A stretch of 64,000 nt of DNA, taken from the NCBI RefSeq assembly GCF_003568845.1, contig NZ_CP030127.1, positions 1,067,501 to 1,131,500 on the forward strand, written 5' to 3'. The position numbers were made by a program, and so were the translations under genes. Below are positions 27,092 to 35,338 of this stretch, one piece after another. How positions within the stretch are numbered: position 1 is the stretch's first letter; every line of letters starts with the position of its first letter. The notes beneath the pieces are model-generated. The model made no database searches and was not told where the DNA came from. It worked only from the letters and a program-made list of their open reading frames with translations. This DNA is from Indioceanicola profundi (GTDB taxonomy: Bacteria; Pseudomonadota; Alphaproteobacteria; Azospirillales; Azospirillaceae).

Positions 27092-28390
27092 ATGCTCTCC
27101 TCCTCCCTTGCCGGCTCGCTCCAACGCCGGGGCGTGCATTACGGCTGGATCGTCGTCGCTGTCACCTTTCTCACCATGCTGGTGACAGCCGGCGCGGTTG
27201 GCGCGCCGGGCGTCTTCATCGTCCCGCTCCAGCGCGAGTTCGGGTGGGATACGGGCGAGATTTCCTCGGCCCTGGCGATCCGGCTGGCGCTCTTCGGTCT
27301 GCTGGGTCCGTTCGCGGCGGCCTTCATGAACCGGTTCGGCGTCCGGCGCATGGTGCTGATCGCCCTTGGCATCGTCACGACCGGCCTGCTTGCCTCCCTC
27401 GGGATGAGCAAAATCTGGCATCTGGTTCTTCTCTGGGGCGTCGTCGTCGGCATCGGAACCGGCCTGACCGCGATGGTGCTGGGCGCCACGGTCGCGACCC
27501 GCTGGTTCTCGGAACGGCGAGGCCTCGTGGTCGGCCTTCTATCGGCCAGCTCCGCCACCGGGCAGCTCGTCTTCCTGCCGCTGCTGGCGACCTTGACCGA
27601 GCGGTTCGGCTGGCGGATGTCGCTCGGCCTCACCTGCGGCGGGCTTCTGCTCGCCGTGGCCGCCGTGCTATTGCTGATGCGGGACCGTCCGGCGGAACTC
27701 GGCCTGCCGCCCTACGGCGATAAGGACGTGGCCCCGGCTCCTGCCACGCCCGGCGGGTTGGGGGAACTGATAGTCGCACCCCTCCGCATCCTGGCGGAAG
27801 CGGCGCGTACCGGCACTTTCTGGGTCCTGTTCGGCACATTCTTTATCTGCGGGGCCAGCACCAACGGGCTGATCCAGACCCATTTCATCGCCCTATGCGG
27901 CGATTACAGCATGGCGGCCGTAGGCGCCGCCGGCATTCTGGCCATGATGGGATTGTTCGACCTGTTCGGGACCGTGGGCTCGGGATGGCTCTCCGACCGG
28001 TACGACAACAGGTGGCTGCTGTTCTGGTATTATGGTCTCAGGGGACTCTCTCTTCTTTATCTGCCCTTTTCCGACTTCACCTTCTACGGCCTGTCGCTCT
28101 TTGCTGTGTTCTATGGGCTTGACTGGCTCGCCACGGTTCCTCCCACGGTCAGGCTCGTGGCGGACCGTTTCGGGCGGGAGCGCGCCAATGTGGTCTTCGG
28201 CTGGATATTCGCCGGGCATCAGCTCGGCGCGGCGGCGGCGGCTTTTGGGGCCGGGCTGACCCGCAGCGCCTATTCAACTTACCTGCCCGCCTTCTTCGCG
28301 GCGGGGGTGCTCTGCCTCATTGCTGCCGCCCTGGCGCTCACCATCGGCAAGTCCGGCGCGCATCCGGAACCATCGCCCGCGTCCGCCTGA
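27092..28390 (+). CDS. MFS transporter (monocarboxylate/oxalate-formate type)
   Basis: 432 residues and 12 predicted transmembrane helices. It opens with the typical HYGWIVVAVTFLTMLV and has loop motifs FMNRFGVRRMVLI and GWLSDRYDNRW between helices 2-3 and 8-9. The family moves organic acids or similar small molecules by proton symport. The ATG at 27092 has GGAG 7 bp upstream; ATG 27086 and GTG 27068 are alternatives. It starts 11 bp after the thiolase fragment stop. Confidence 0.88.
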   Translation: MLSSSLAGSLQRRGVHYGWIVVAVTFLTMLVTAGAVGAPGVFIVPLQREFGWDTGEISSALAIRLALFGLLGPFAAAFMNRFGVRRMVLIALGIVTTGLLASLGMSKIWHLVLLWGVVVGIGTGLTAMVLGATVATRWFSERRGLVVGLLSASSATGQLVFLPLLATLTERFGWRMSLGLTCGGLLLAVAAVLLLMRDRPAELGLPPYGDKDVAPAPATPGGLGELIVAPLRILAEAARTGTFWVLFGTFFICGASTNGLIQTHFIALCGDYSMAAVGAAGILAMMGLFDLFGTVGSGWLSDRYDNRWLLFWYYGLRGLSLLYLPFSDFTFYGLSLFAVFYGLDWLATVPPTVRLVADRFGRERANVVFGWIFAGHQLGAAAAAFGAGLTRSAYSTYLPAFFAAGVLCLIAAALALTIGKSGAHPEPSPASA

Positions 28391-28417
28391 GCAACATTCC
28401 AGAAGAGGCTGGCCCAT

Positions 28418-29362
28418 TCAGGAGACGAGTTCCTCCCTTGCATTCCGGCGGATCGCCTGGGGCGGCTGGCCGAACGCCCTCAGGAAGGCGCGGCGCATGC
28501 GGTCCCGGTCGGCGAACCCCGTCTGGTCGGCGATTTCGTCCAGGGAGTGCCGGCCCTGTTCCAGCATCAGCCGTGCCGCCTCGATACGCAGCTGCTCGAT
28601 CGCCTTGGCCGGCGACTGCCCCGTCTCCGCCTGGAAGGCGCGGCTGAACTGCCTGGGGCTGAGGTGGGCGACCTCGGCCAGCCTGCCGACCGACAGAACG
28701 GAGTGTAGATTCCGCTTGGCATAGTCCAGCGCGGTCTGGATGCGGTCAGATTTGGGTTGGAGCTCCAGCAATGCCGAGAACTGCGACTGACCGCCTCCGC
28801 GTCGGTGATAGATGACCAGCGCCCTTGCAACCCTGCGGGCCACCTCGGCCCCCAGATCGCTTTCGATCATGGCCAGCGACAGATCGATGCCGGCCGTCAT
28901 CCCAGCGGACGTCCAGACCGGCCCGTCATTGATGAAAATACGGTCCTCGTCGACCTTGATCTCTGGAAAGCGGGACTTCAGGTCGCGCGCGAAGAACCAA
29001 TGCGTCGTCGCCCGCCGCCCGTTCAGCAGGCCGGCCTCGGCAAGTACGAAGGCGCCCGTGCAGAAGGCGGCAATGCGGCGGCAGCGGCCTGCCTCCCGCT
29101 GTAGAAATGCGATCAGGTCCGCGGGCGGTGTCGCGACCGCCGTTTCTCCCCCGACGATCAGGGTCTCGTAGCCGGTGTTGACGAGGCCGGTCGTCTCTAC
29201 CGTCACCCCCACCGACGTACGGACGGCCCCGCCCTTCTCCGACAAGACAGACACTTCATAGATCTGGGCCCGGGCGACCAGGTTCGCCACTTCGAAGGCG
29301 GAAATGGCGGCGAAGGTCATCACCGAATAGCCGGGACACACGATGAAGCCGATGCGGTGCAC
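28418..29362 (-). CDS. GlxA-type transcriptional regulator (DJ-1/PfpI domain + AraC HTH)
   Basis: 314 residues. The N-terminal half (1-170) is a DJ-1/PfpI-like domain with Cys in RIAAFCTGAFVLAEAGLLNGRRATTHW. The C-terminal 100 residues are an AraC/XylS double helix-turn-helix (LSVGRLAEVAHLSPRQFSRAFQAETGQSPAKAIEQLRIEAAR...IADQTGFADRDRMRRAFLRAFGQPP). It is convergent with the MFS gene (28-bp gap). Such regulators often sense small nitrogen compounds; the target here is unknown. Confidence 0.92.
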   Translation of the reverse strand: MHRIGFIVCPGYSVMTFAAISAFEVANLVARAQIYEVSVLSEKGGAVRTSVGVTVETTGLVNTGYETLIVGGETAVATPPADLIAFLQREAGRCRRIAAFCTGAFVLAEAGLLNGRRATTHWFFARDLKSRFPEIKVDEDRIFINDGPVWTSAGMTAGIDLSLAMIESDLGAEVARRVARALVIYHRRGGGQSQFSALLELQPKSDRIQTALDYAKRNLHSVLSVGRLAEVAHLSPRQFSRAFQAETGQSPAKAIEQLRIEAARLMLEQGRHSLDEIADQTGFADRDRMRRAFLRAFGQPPQAIRRNAREELVS

Positions 29363-29761
29363 GAGAAATCCTCACGCGGTGTCCTGTTCTGCCGAATTTA
29401 TGACAATCCGGCCATCGCCGGGCAAGCCGAAACTCCGCTCATTGTCCCGTGTGGCCGGCAGTGCGGGACGCTCCGGGCTCGACATGCCCGCCCGTGTCCG
29501 AAAACATCGGATAAATGACCTGTAGGTCCTGCCGCCGCCCCGTTACTCTTCCCACAGCAGGTATCCAGGTCGCAATCCGCCTAAAAGCGACCGGTTCCGC
29601 AAGTACTAGGGAGAAGATCATGCCTGTCGTCAGGTCCAGCGCAGGGGGTTCGCGTGCCTCTGCTGAGGCGGACATGCCGTTCTTCCGGGGTCACCTGGGC
29701 CAGCCCTGCGCGCCATCTTCCTTGCGGCTTGTGGATTGAGCGCCGAACGGTGGAACGCCGC
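29363..29761. other. intergenic region between divergent regulator and kinase genes
   Basis: About 400 bp with no supported gene; it should contain both promoters. The in-frame upstream extension of the kinase gene to 29654 lacks conserved sequence. Confidence 0.45.
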
Positions 29762-31384
29762 ATGCCCACCCTGGCGCCGGATCGAGCATACGAAGCAACA
29801 GACATGATCCGCACCCTCTGCAATCGATCCGGCATGCACCGGCCCAGGACTTGGCACCGGGTATTGGCGTTTGGGCTGGCGGCGGGAGTTTTCAGCATCG
29901 ACACCTTCACGGAGATCGAGGGTGCGATCGCGGTTCTCTACGTGCTGATCCTGCTGCTGGCCGCCCCGGCCCTGAGCCGTCCGGGCCTGCTGCGCCTGGG
30001 CGGCGCCTGCGCCGCACTGGCCCTGCTGTCCTACTTCCTGGCCCACCGCCTGGGCGAGGATGCCGACGCCGTCCTGCGCTGCCTGGTCTCGCTCGCCGCC
30101 ATCCTGATCACCACCGGCCTGCTCCTGCGCAACCAAGCCGCCCGCGACCTCCTGATCCAGGCCAACGCCGCCCTGCACCGGAACGAGCGGCGCTACCGCC
30201 TCTTGTTCGAGCAGGCCCATTTCGCCCTGCTGGAGCGGGACTACACCCGCGTGCATGCCGAACTCGCCAGACTGCGCGCCGAGGGCGTGACCAGCCTGGC
30301 CGAGCATGCCCGCGCCCGCCCCGGCTTCGCCCGCCGGCTGATCGCCATGGTGGAGACCCGCAACGTCAACGACGCCGCGGTGCAGCTCCTGGGCGCCGCC
30401 TCGCGGGCCGACGTGCTCGGCTCCACCGAGCGCTTCCTGCCGGCCGACCATCCGGCCATGCTCCAGGTGCTCGAAGCCCTGTTCGCGGGCGAAAGCCACT
30501 ATGAGGGCAGGACGCGCGTGCGCACCGCCGACGGGCGGGAGATCAGCGTGATCCTGGGCATCGGCTTTCCCGAGGACGAGGTCGGGCTGGACCAGGTGGT
30601 GGTGGGCATGGTCGACATCACCCGCCAGGAGCAGACCCAGGAGGCGCTGCTGGCGGCCCAGGCGGAACTGGCGCGGGCGGCGCGGGTGGCCACGGTGGGG
30701 GCGCTGTCCGCCTCCATCGCGCATGAGCTGAACCAGCCGCTGGGCGCGCTGGTGATGAATGCGCAGACCTGCCTGCGCTGGCTGCGGCGCGACCCGCCCG
30801 ACATCGCCGCCGCGGTGCAGGCGGCCGAGCGCACGGTGCGGGACGGCAAGCGGGCGGGCGAAATCGTGCAGCGCACGCGCGGCCAGCTGGTGCGGGGCGG
30901 GCAGGCGGAGGAGCTGCTCAGCCTGGGCGAGCTGGCCGAGGAGGCGCTGTTGCTGCTGGAGCGCGAGCTGGGAGCGCAGCAGATCCGGGTCACCCTGGCC
31001 TTTCCGCCCGATCTGCCGCTGGTCCGGGGCAGCCGGGTGGAGATGCAGCAGGTGCTGCTGAACCTGATGGGCAACGGGGTGCAGGCGATGGGCCGGACCG
31101 ATCCGGCCCGGCGCGAGCTGATGCTGACCGCGGACCGGCCGGAGGCGGGGCAGGTGCGCGTGTCGGTGCGCGACCAGGGCACGGGCATCGCGCCGGAGAA
31201 CCTGGCCCGGCTCTTCGATCCCTTCTTCACCACCCGCAGCGAGGGCATGGGCATGGGGCTGGCGATCTGCCGCGCCGCCGTCGAGGCCCGCGGCGGACGC
31301 CTCTGCGCACGCAACCACCATGACGGCGGCGCCATTTTCGAATTCACTCTCCCAGCAGCTGAGGCGGACGTGGAGGCCCTCTGA
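29762..31384 (+). CDS. sensor histidine kinase (PAS-like, HisKA + HATPase_c), orphan
   Basis: About 540 residues (start uncertain; ATG 29804 also possible). Three to four N-terminal membrane helices (about 30-125), then a PAS-like domain (YRLLFEQAHFALLERD...VVGMVDITRQEQ), the H-box SASIAHELNQPLGALVMNAQ (His about 321), the N-box QQVLLNLMGNGVQAM, and G boxes RDQGTGIAPENLARLFDPFFTTRSEGMGMGLAI. The H-box type resembles FixL/DctB-like kinases. No response regulator gene is adjacent, so the partner must be elsewhere. GC content is very high from 30000 onward. Confidence 0.88.
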   Translation: MPTLAPDRAYEATDMIRTLCNRSGMHRPRTWHRVLAFGLAAGVFSIDTFTEIEGAIAVLYVLILLLAAPALSRPGLLRLGGACAALALLSYFLAHRLGEDADAVLRCLVSLAAILITTGLLLRNQAARDLLIQANAALHRNERRYRLLFEQAHFALLERDYTRVHAELARLRAEGVTSLAEHARARPGFARRLIAMVETRNVNDAAVQLLGAASRADVLGSTERFLPADHPAMLQVLEALFAGESHYEGRTRVRTADGREISVILGIGFPEDEVGLDQVVVGMVDITRQEQTQEALLAAQAELARAARVATVGALSASIAHELNQPLGALVMNAQTCLRWLRRDPPDIAAAVQAAERTVRDGKRAGEIVQRTRGQLVRGGQAEELLSLGELAEEALLLLERELGAQQIRVTLAFPPDLPLVRGSRVEMQQVLLNLMGNGVQAMGRTDPARRELMLTADRPEAGQVRVSVRDQGTGIAPENLARLFDPFFTTRSEGMGMGLAICRAAVEARGGRLCARNHHDGGAIFEFTLPAAEADVEAL

Positions 31385-31414
31385 GCCGGGAACTGCGCAG
31401 CCGCAGGCCAGCTC

Positions 31415-32278
31415 TCAGCGGGTGATACGGCCCAGCGCGATCTTGGCGCGGCTGGTCTCGGCAAGCAGCGAACCGGGCTCCACCGGCATGTCGGCCGGGC
31501 GCAGCGCCGTCGGATAGGCCTTGGACAGCAACTCGAGCGCCGCCGTGACCTGTTCGGCGCTTTCTGGATCGGTCTTAGCCAGTTGCGGCCGGATCGCGAC
31601 GAACCGGTCCCGCGCCGCCAGCAAGAGCCCGTAGCCGTCCATATAAGGCTCCAACGCGTCGGTGCGCGTCGCGGCGAGATACTGCAGGGCCGCGCGGTCG
31701 ATCATGTCGGCCAGGACGGAGGCCTCGACGGCGAGTGGCGTAGCTGCACCGTCCGGGGCCTTTCCGGCCGCCTTATGCAGAATGCCCAGCACCTTGTCGG
31801 CGGCGGCGGTCACCTCCTCCACCGGCCTTCCAGCCAGGGCGAGTTCGGATGCCCTGGACATCTCATCCAGGAAGGCCGGCACGCCCCGAGCCTGGAACAC
31901 CGGCTCGAGATCCACATAAATTTCCCCGATGGGGTGCGCGAACATCTCCCCCGCTGCCTGCATCTCCCCCTCCCTGTAGGCATCGCGGCCGGCATAGTAG
32001 TGGGCGGCGATGACGTCCAGGGCGGTCAGGAAGGCGACGGGGTCCTTGGCGGCGTCGCTGGCGCTGACTCCGCCCTCCCCACCTTCACCTCCTTCGCCCC
32101 CCTCTCCTCCTTCACCGCCCTGGGCGACCTGGACCGGGTGCTGCGGCTGGGCGGCCTGCGGAAGACCGAAGCGGGCATCATCGTCTGTCCGCGGAATGTC
32201 CGCCGCAGCGGCAGCACCGCCGACCAGAAGCGAAGCGCCGACGCCGAGCCAGAGGCGGGTACGGATCTGCATGGACAT
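31415..32278 (-). CDS. exported protein with Gly-Gly-Glu repeat, unknown function
   Basis: 287 residues with a signal peptide (LWLGVGASLLVGGAAAAAD). A tandem GGE repeat occupies residues 54-70, and a helical domain follows (FLTALDVIAAHYYAGRDAYREGEMQAAGEMFAHPIGEIYVDLEPVF). The helical domain has conserved-looking His and Glu residues (AAHYYAG, MFAHPIGEIY) that could bind metal, reminiscent of imelysin/EfeO-like proteins, but I cannot assign it. The repeat at DNA level (about 32070-32120) is a 6-bp-unit tract prone to length change. No clear operon partner. Confidence 0.6.
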   Translation of the reverse strand: MSMQIRTRLWLGVGASLLVGGAAAAADIPRTDDDARFGLPQAAQPQHPVQVAQGGEGGEGGEGGEGGEGGVSASDAAKDPVAFLTALDVIAAHYYAGRDAYREGEMQAAGEMFAHPIGEIYVDLEPVFQARGVPAFLDEMSRASELALAGRPVEEVTAAADKVLGILHKAAGKAPDGAATPLAVEASVLADMIDRAALQYLAATRTDALEPYMDGYGLLLAARDRFVAIRPQLAKTDPESAEQVTAALELLSKAYPTALRPADMPVEPGSLLAETSRAKIALGRITR

Positions 32279-32557
32279 ACTCCTCAGCCGGAAAGGACCG
32301 GGGCGACCGTGCCACGGGCCGCGAGCCGCTGCAAGTCAGTCGCATTCGCCCGGCATCGCTCCAAATGGAGCATGACGCCTGGGAACCGGACTTAGAGCAC
32401 GTAACAAAACCACTGTTGGGCGGTTGGACCAGGGTCGGATCGGGCTCAACAGAGCAGAGGACTTCAGCTCTGACCAGACACACGCTGGAGAGCAAGTCAC
32501 ATTAGATCCACTCTGCTCGGATTATTGCACCCAAGATTACCCTTGGCCATGATCTCA

Positions 32558-32881
32558 TTAGGTTTCTGAAAGAGCCTCGCTCTCGAGTACTGGCTTAGAC
32601 CACTCCATGAAAACTTCAAGAATTTCCATGAGGTTCGAAACTCCACCCGCGCCTATGAATTTGTCGTCCCTGACATCACACATGATCCAGTCGTCCTCAG
32701 TGCGGAGTCTATCGACACTCGGCATCGATCTATCTGCCAATATAGTCTCGTACAAATCTATTTTGACTATCCATCCTGGATTATCTATCGTCCTGATTGT
32801 AACTCCGTAAGTGTGCTCCCAGTCTCCATCACACTGGGAGCTAAAGAAATTTAGAAGCCACTGCAATGGATCGCTTTTCAT
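32558..32881 (-). CDS. Imm53-type immunity protein, orphan
   Basis: 107 residues from the ATG at 32881. The sequence has the Imm53 features: LQWLLNFFSSQCDGDWEHTYG, then VTIRTIDNPGWIVKIDLYETIL and a C-terminal helix (LMEILEVFMEWSKPVL). Imm53 proteins protect against toxins delivered by polymorphic or contact-dependent systems. No toxin gene is recognisable in the window. Base composition is clearly AT-richer than the flanks, and two transposase remnants lie immediately upstream, both signs of horizontal arrival. Confidence 0.8.
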   Translation of the reverse strand: MKSDPLQWLLNFFSSQCDGDWEHTYGVTIRTIDNPGWIVKIDLYETILADRSMPSVDRLRTEDDWIMCDVRDDKFIGAGGVSNLMEILEVFMEWSKPVLESEALSET

Positions 32882-32929
32882 CGAGCATCTCTTATCGGCA
32901 TGTTTCTCCGGCAGCATCCTTACACACGT

Positions 32930-33028
32930 TTAGAGCGCCAAACAGAGCCATCTTTGGACGAAGCGCCAGCAGATGAGGCTGGCGGCGAGGCGGCGGTAGC
33001 GGCTGAATCAGGCAAGCGTTCGCTCCAC
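32930..33028 (-). pseudogene. IS5-group transposase, C-terminal remnant A
   Basis: The minus strand reads VERTLA-stop-FSRYRRLAASLIC...VQRWLCLAL-stop, the usual end of IS5-family transposases with the Trp of the VERTLAW motif replaced by a TGA stop. Nothing of the rest of the element is present. It begins at the same TCTAAGTGGA sequence as remnant B. Confidence 0.75.
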
Positions 33029-33037
33029 TTAGAACCC

Positions 33038-33175
33038 TCAACATAACCGGTTCATCTGTCTGAAGGTGATGAGCGCGGCGGCGAGGGTTGTGAGGGCTTT
33101 GTGGATGTCGAGGCGACGCTCGTACCGGATGGTGAGGCGTCGGAAACCGTTGAACCAGGCCAGTGTTCTTTCCAC
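33038..33175 (-). pseudogene. IS5-group transposase, C-terminal remnant B
   Basis: The minus strand reads VERTLAWFNGFRRLTIRYE...ALITFRQMNRLC-stop (46 codons including stop), the C-terminus of a different IS5-group (IS427/IS1031-like) transposase. It abuts the last codons of the M50-HlyD gene. The two remnants lie head to tail, 9 bp apart, and are cut at the same point of the protein. Confidence 0.8.
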
Positions 33176-35338
33176 TTAGAGGCCGCTTTCCCTGATCAGC
33201 ACGCCGACCGCAATCCGCCAGAGGCGTGCGGCGATGCTTTCCCGCTCGCCGGAGATCAGGAGCCGGCCCCGCACGGCACGCATCGGCAACTCCTGGTCCG
33301 GCAAGGGCGAAAGGCGGACCCGGTAGACCGCATGGTCCGGAACCAACGTTCCGTCGGACAGGCTGCGGACACCGACCCCGCCCCCATGGATGGAGGCGAG
33401 CGGCGCCAGATCGAGGCTGGCCGCCGCCGTGTCCGCCAGCAGGTCGAGCCGCAGTCGTGCCGGCGGGATATCGGGGTCCTCCGGAATGAACCTGGCTTCG
33501 GCGCCGGGAGAGATGCGGGCGTGATCCTCCTCGGCGATGAAGCCTTCTACTCGCCGCGCGGTGTCATCGACCAGCAGCATAAGGGGCTCGCCCGCCGGAA
33601 CCCAGGCGCCGGGCTTCAGCCCCTCCTCCATCTCGGCGATCCGGCCGGCGAAGGGACTGCGGATGGTGAGCTCCTCCTGCTCTGCCAGCAGGCTGTCCAG
33701 ATTGGCGCTTTCCTGCTGGAGCTGCTGCCGCGCCACGATATTGCGCTGGGCCAGGGTGAGCCGGGTCGTCTGGCCGGACACCTGGGCCCGCAGGCTGGCT
33801 ACTTTTCCCTGTGTGTCCACGATGCGCCATTCAAGGTCGGGCGAGGCGAGCCGGGCCACGACGGCGTCCGCATCCACCCGGTCCCCTTCCCTGACCGCCA
33901 GTTCCGTCACCCTGGCCGGCGCCGGGGCGTAGAGCGTGGCCTGGGCTGCCGGCTGGACCAGCGCGGGGGCGGCCACCTGTGTGCGCCAGGGCACGAACAG
34001 TCCCGCCAGGGCCAACGCGCCGGCCGCGAAAGTCACCGCGGTACGGCGGTTGAGGCGCAGGTCGCCGCGCCGTCCCGCCCAGCTCTTCAACTCCGTCACG
34101 ACAGGTCTCAGGATGAACCACCAGATTTCAACAGCGAACAGGAAAAGCCCCAGCAGCTTGAAGAACATGTGATAGACGAGCAGGGCGATGCCGAGGAACA
34201 GGAACAGACGATAAACCCAGGTGCCCACGGCATAGAGGATCAGCCTGCGCCGCCGCCCGTCCGGCATCAGTTCCGGCGGCGGATCGCCGAAGCCGAAAAG
34301 CGCCTCCCGGATGCGCCAGCGGGCAAGCGCGAAGGACCGCTCCTGCAGGTTCGGCACGTCCCACAGGTCGGACAGCAGCATATAGCCGTCGAACCGCATG
34401 AAGGGATTCAGGTTGACGGCCAGGGTCAGCAGCCAGGTGCTGGTCGCCATCACGAAGGCGGCGCTGCGCAACGGGCCGTCCGGCAGGAAGCTCCAGACCA
34501 GGGTTGCCGCCGCGGCCAGCGACAGCTCGGCCGCCATCCCCGCCACGCCGATCGCCAGGCGCTGCCGACGGGAGCGGAGCTTCCACGCATCCGTCGTGTC
34601 GGTGTAGAGGACGGGCCAGAGCACCATGAAAGCCACGCCCATGGTCGGGACCTTGCAGCCGAACCGCTTGGCCGTCAGCCCGTGGCCCAACTCATGGGCA
34701 AGTTTGGAAAGCAGCAATACGGCCCCAATGGTCAGCGCGCCCTCCGGGGTGAAGAGATAGGGCAGGCTGTGCAGGAACTGGTCCCACTGCCGGGCGACCA
34801 GATGGAGGCCCAGCGCCGCGGCAGCCAGCACAGCCAATAGGAACCAGCGGCTGAACAGCCATTCGGCATGGGGCAGCAGCCGGGCCAGGGCGCGGTCGGG
34901 GCGCACCAGCGGCAGCCGGATGAAAAGGTAATTCTTCAACAGCCACATGGCGGGCGACAGCCGCCGGGCCCGCGCCTGCTCCAGAAGCGTCCTGGTCCGC
35001 GCCTCACCGGTCAGCCGCACCAGATTGCCGTGGAGGAGGAACTGGGCGAACCGCTCCACATCCTTGGCCTGGGGCTTCAGCGGCGTCTGCGCCGCCACCG
35101 CCGCTGCAATCGTCTGCGGCGTGCCGAGCGCCCAGCGCTGGAGCATCTCCATCTCCAGCCAACCGATCCGGAAGAAACGGTTTGCGGCCGGGTCGTGAAG
35201 GGTCCAGGTCGGCCCGCCATCGGCATTGGCCGGACCGGGGATCAGCTCCAGATCGTCGCGCAGGGGCGGAAGACGTGCCTGCCCCACGCCGGCCGCTCCC
35301 GCAGCCGCCGAAGGCTCCACGCTCAGAGCGCCAGCCAT
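33176..35338 (-). CDS. M50-type membrane metalloprotease fused to HlyD adaptor domain (export cassette)
   Basis: 720 residues. Residues about 30-115 resemble a PqqD-like winged helix. Residues 130-410 are a multi-pass membrane domain of the site-2-protease (M50) type with HELGHG (215-220) as zinc site and NPFMRFDGY (311-319) as the second conserved motif. A further helix (about 434-450) leads into a periplasmic HlyD-like part with barrel-sandwich hybrid (YAPAPARVTELAVREGDRVDADAVVARL) and a coiled coil (about 505-560). It ends the operon of the giant surface protein, overlapping the GAF-HlyD gene by 16 bp. Probable roles are export energising or gating, or processing of the exported protein; neither is proven. 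Remnant B of an IS follows directly after its stop. Confidence 0.88.
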   Translation of the reverse strand: MAGALSVEPSAAAGAAGVGQARLPPLRDDLELIPGPANADGGPTWTLHDPAANRFFRIGWLEMEMLQRWALGTPQTIAAAVAAQTPLKPQAKDVERFAQFLLHGNLVRLTGEARTRTLLEQARARRLSPAMWLLKNYLFIRLPLVRPDRALARLLPHAEWLFSRWFLLAVLAAAALGLHLVARQWDQFLHSLPYLFTPEGALTIGAVLLLSKLAHELGHGLTAKRFGCKVPTMGVAFMVLWPVLYTDTTDAWKLRSRRQRLAIGVAGMAAELSLAAAATLVWSFLPDGPLRSAAFVMATSTWLLTLAVNLNPFMRFDGYMLLSDLWDVPNLQERSFALARWRIREALFGFGDPPPELMPDGRRRRLILYAVGTWVYRLFLFLGIALLVYHMFFKLLGLFLFAVEIWWFILRPVVTELKSWAGRRGDLRLNRRTAVTFAAGALALAGLFVPWRTQVAAPALVQPAAQATLYAPAPARVTELAVREGDRVDADAVVARLASPDLEWRIVDTQGKVASLRAQVSGQTTRLTLAQRNIVARQQLQQESANLDSLLAEQEELTIRSPFAGRIAEMEEGLKPGAWVPAGEPLMLLVDDTARRVEGFIAEEDHARISPGAEARFIPEDPDIPPARLRLDLLADTAAASLDLAPLASIHGGGVGVRSLSDGTLVPDHAVYRVRLSPLPDQELPMRAVRGRLLISGERESIAARLWRIAVGVLIRESGL

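Noticed and set aside
32930-33175. A single intact IS5 element
   Set aside because: Only two C-terminal tails are present; no N-terminal transposase part or terminal repeats were found.
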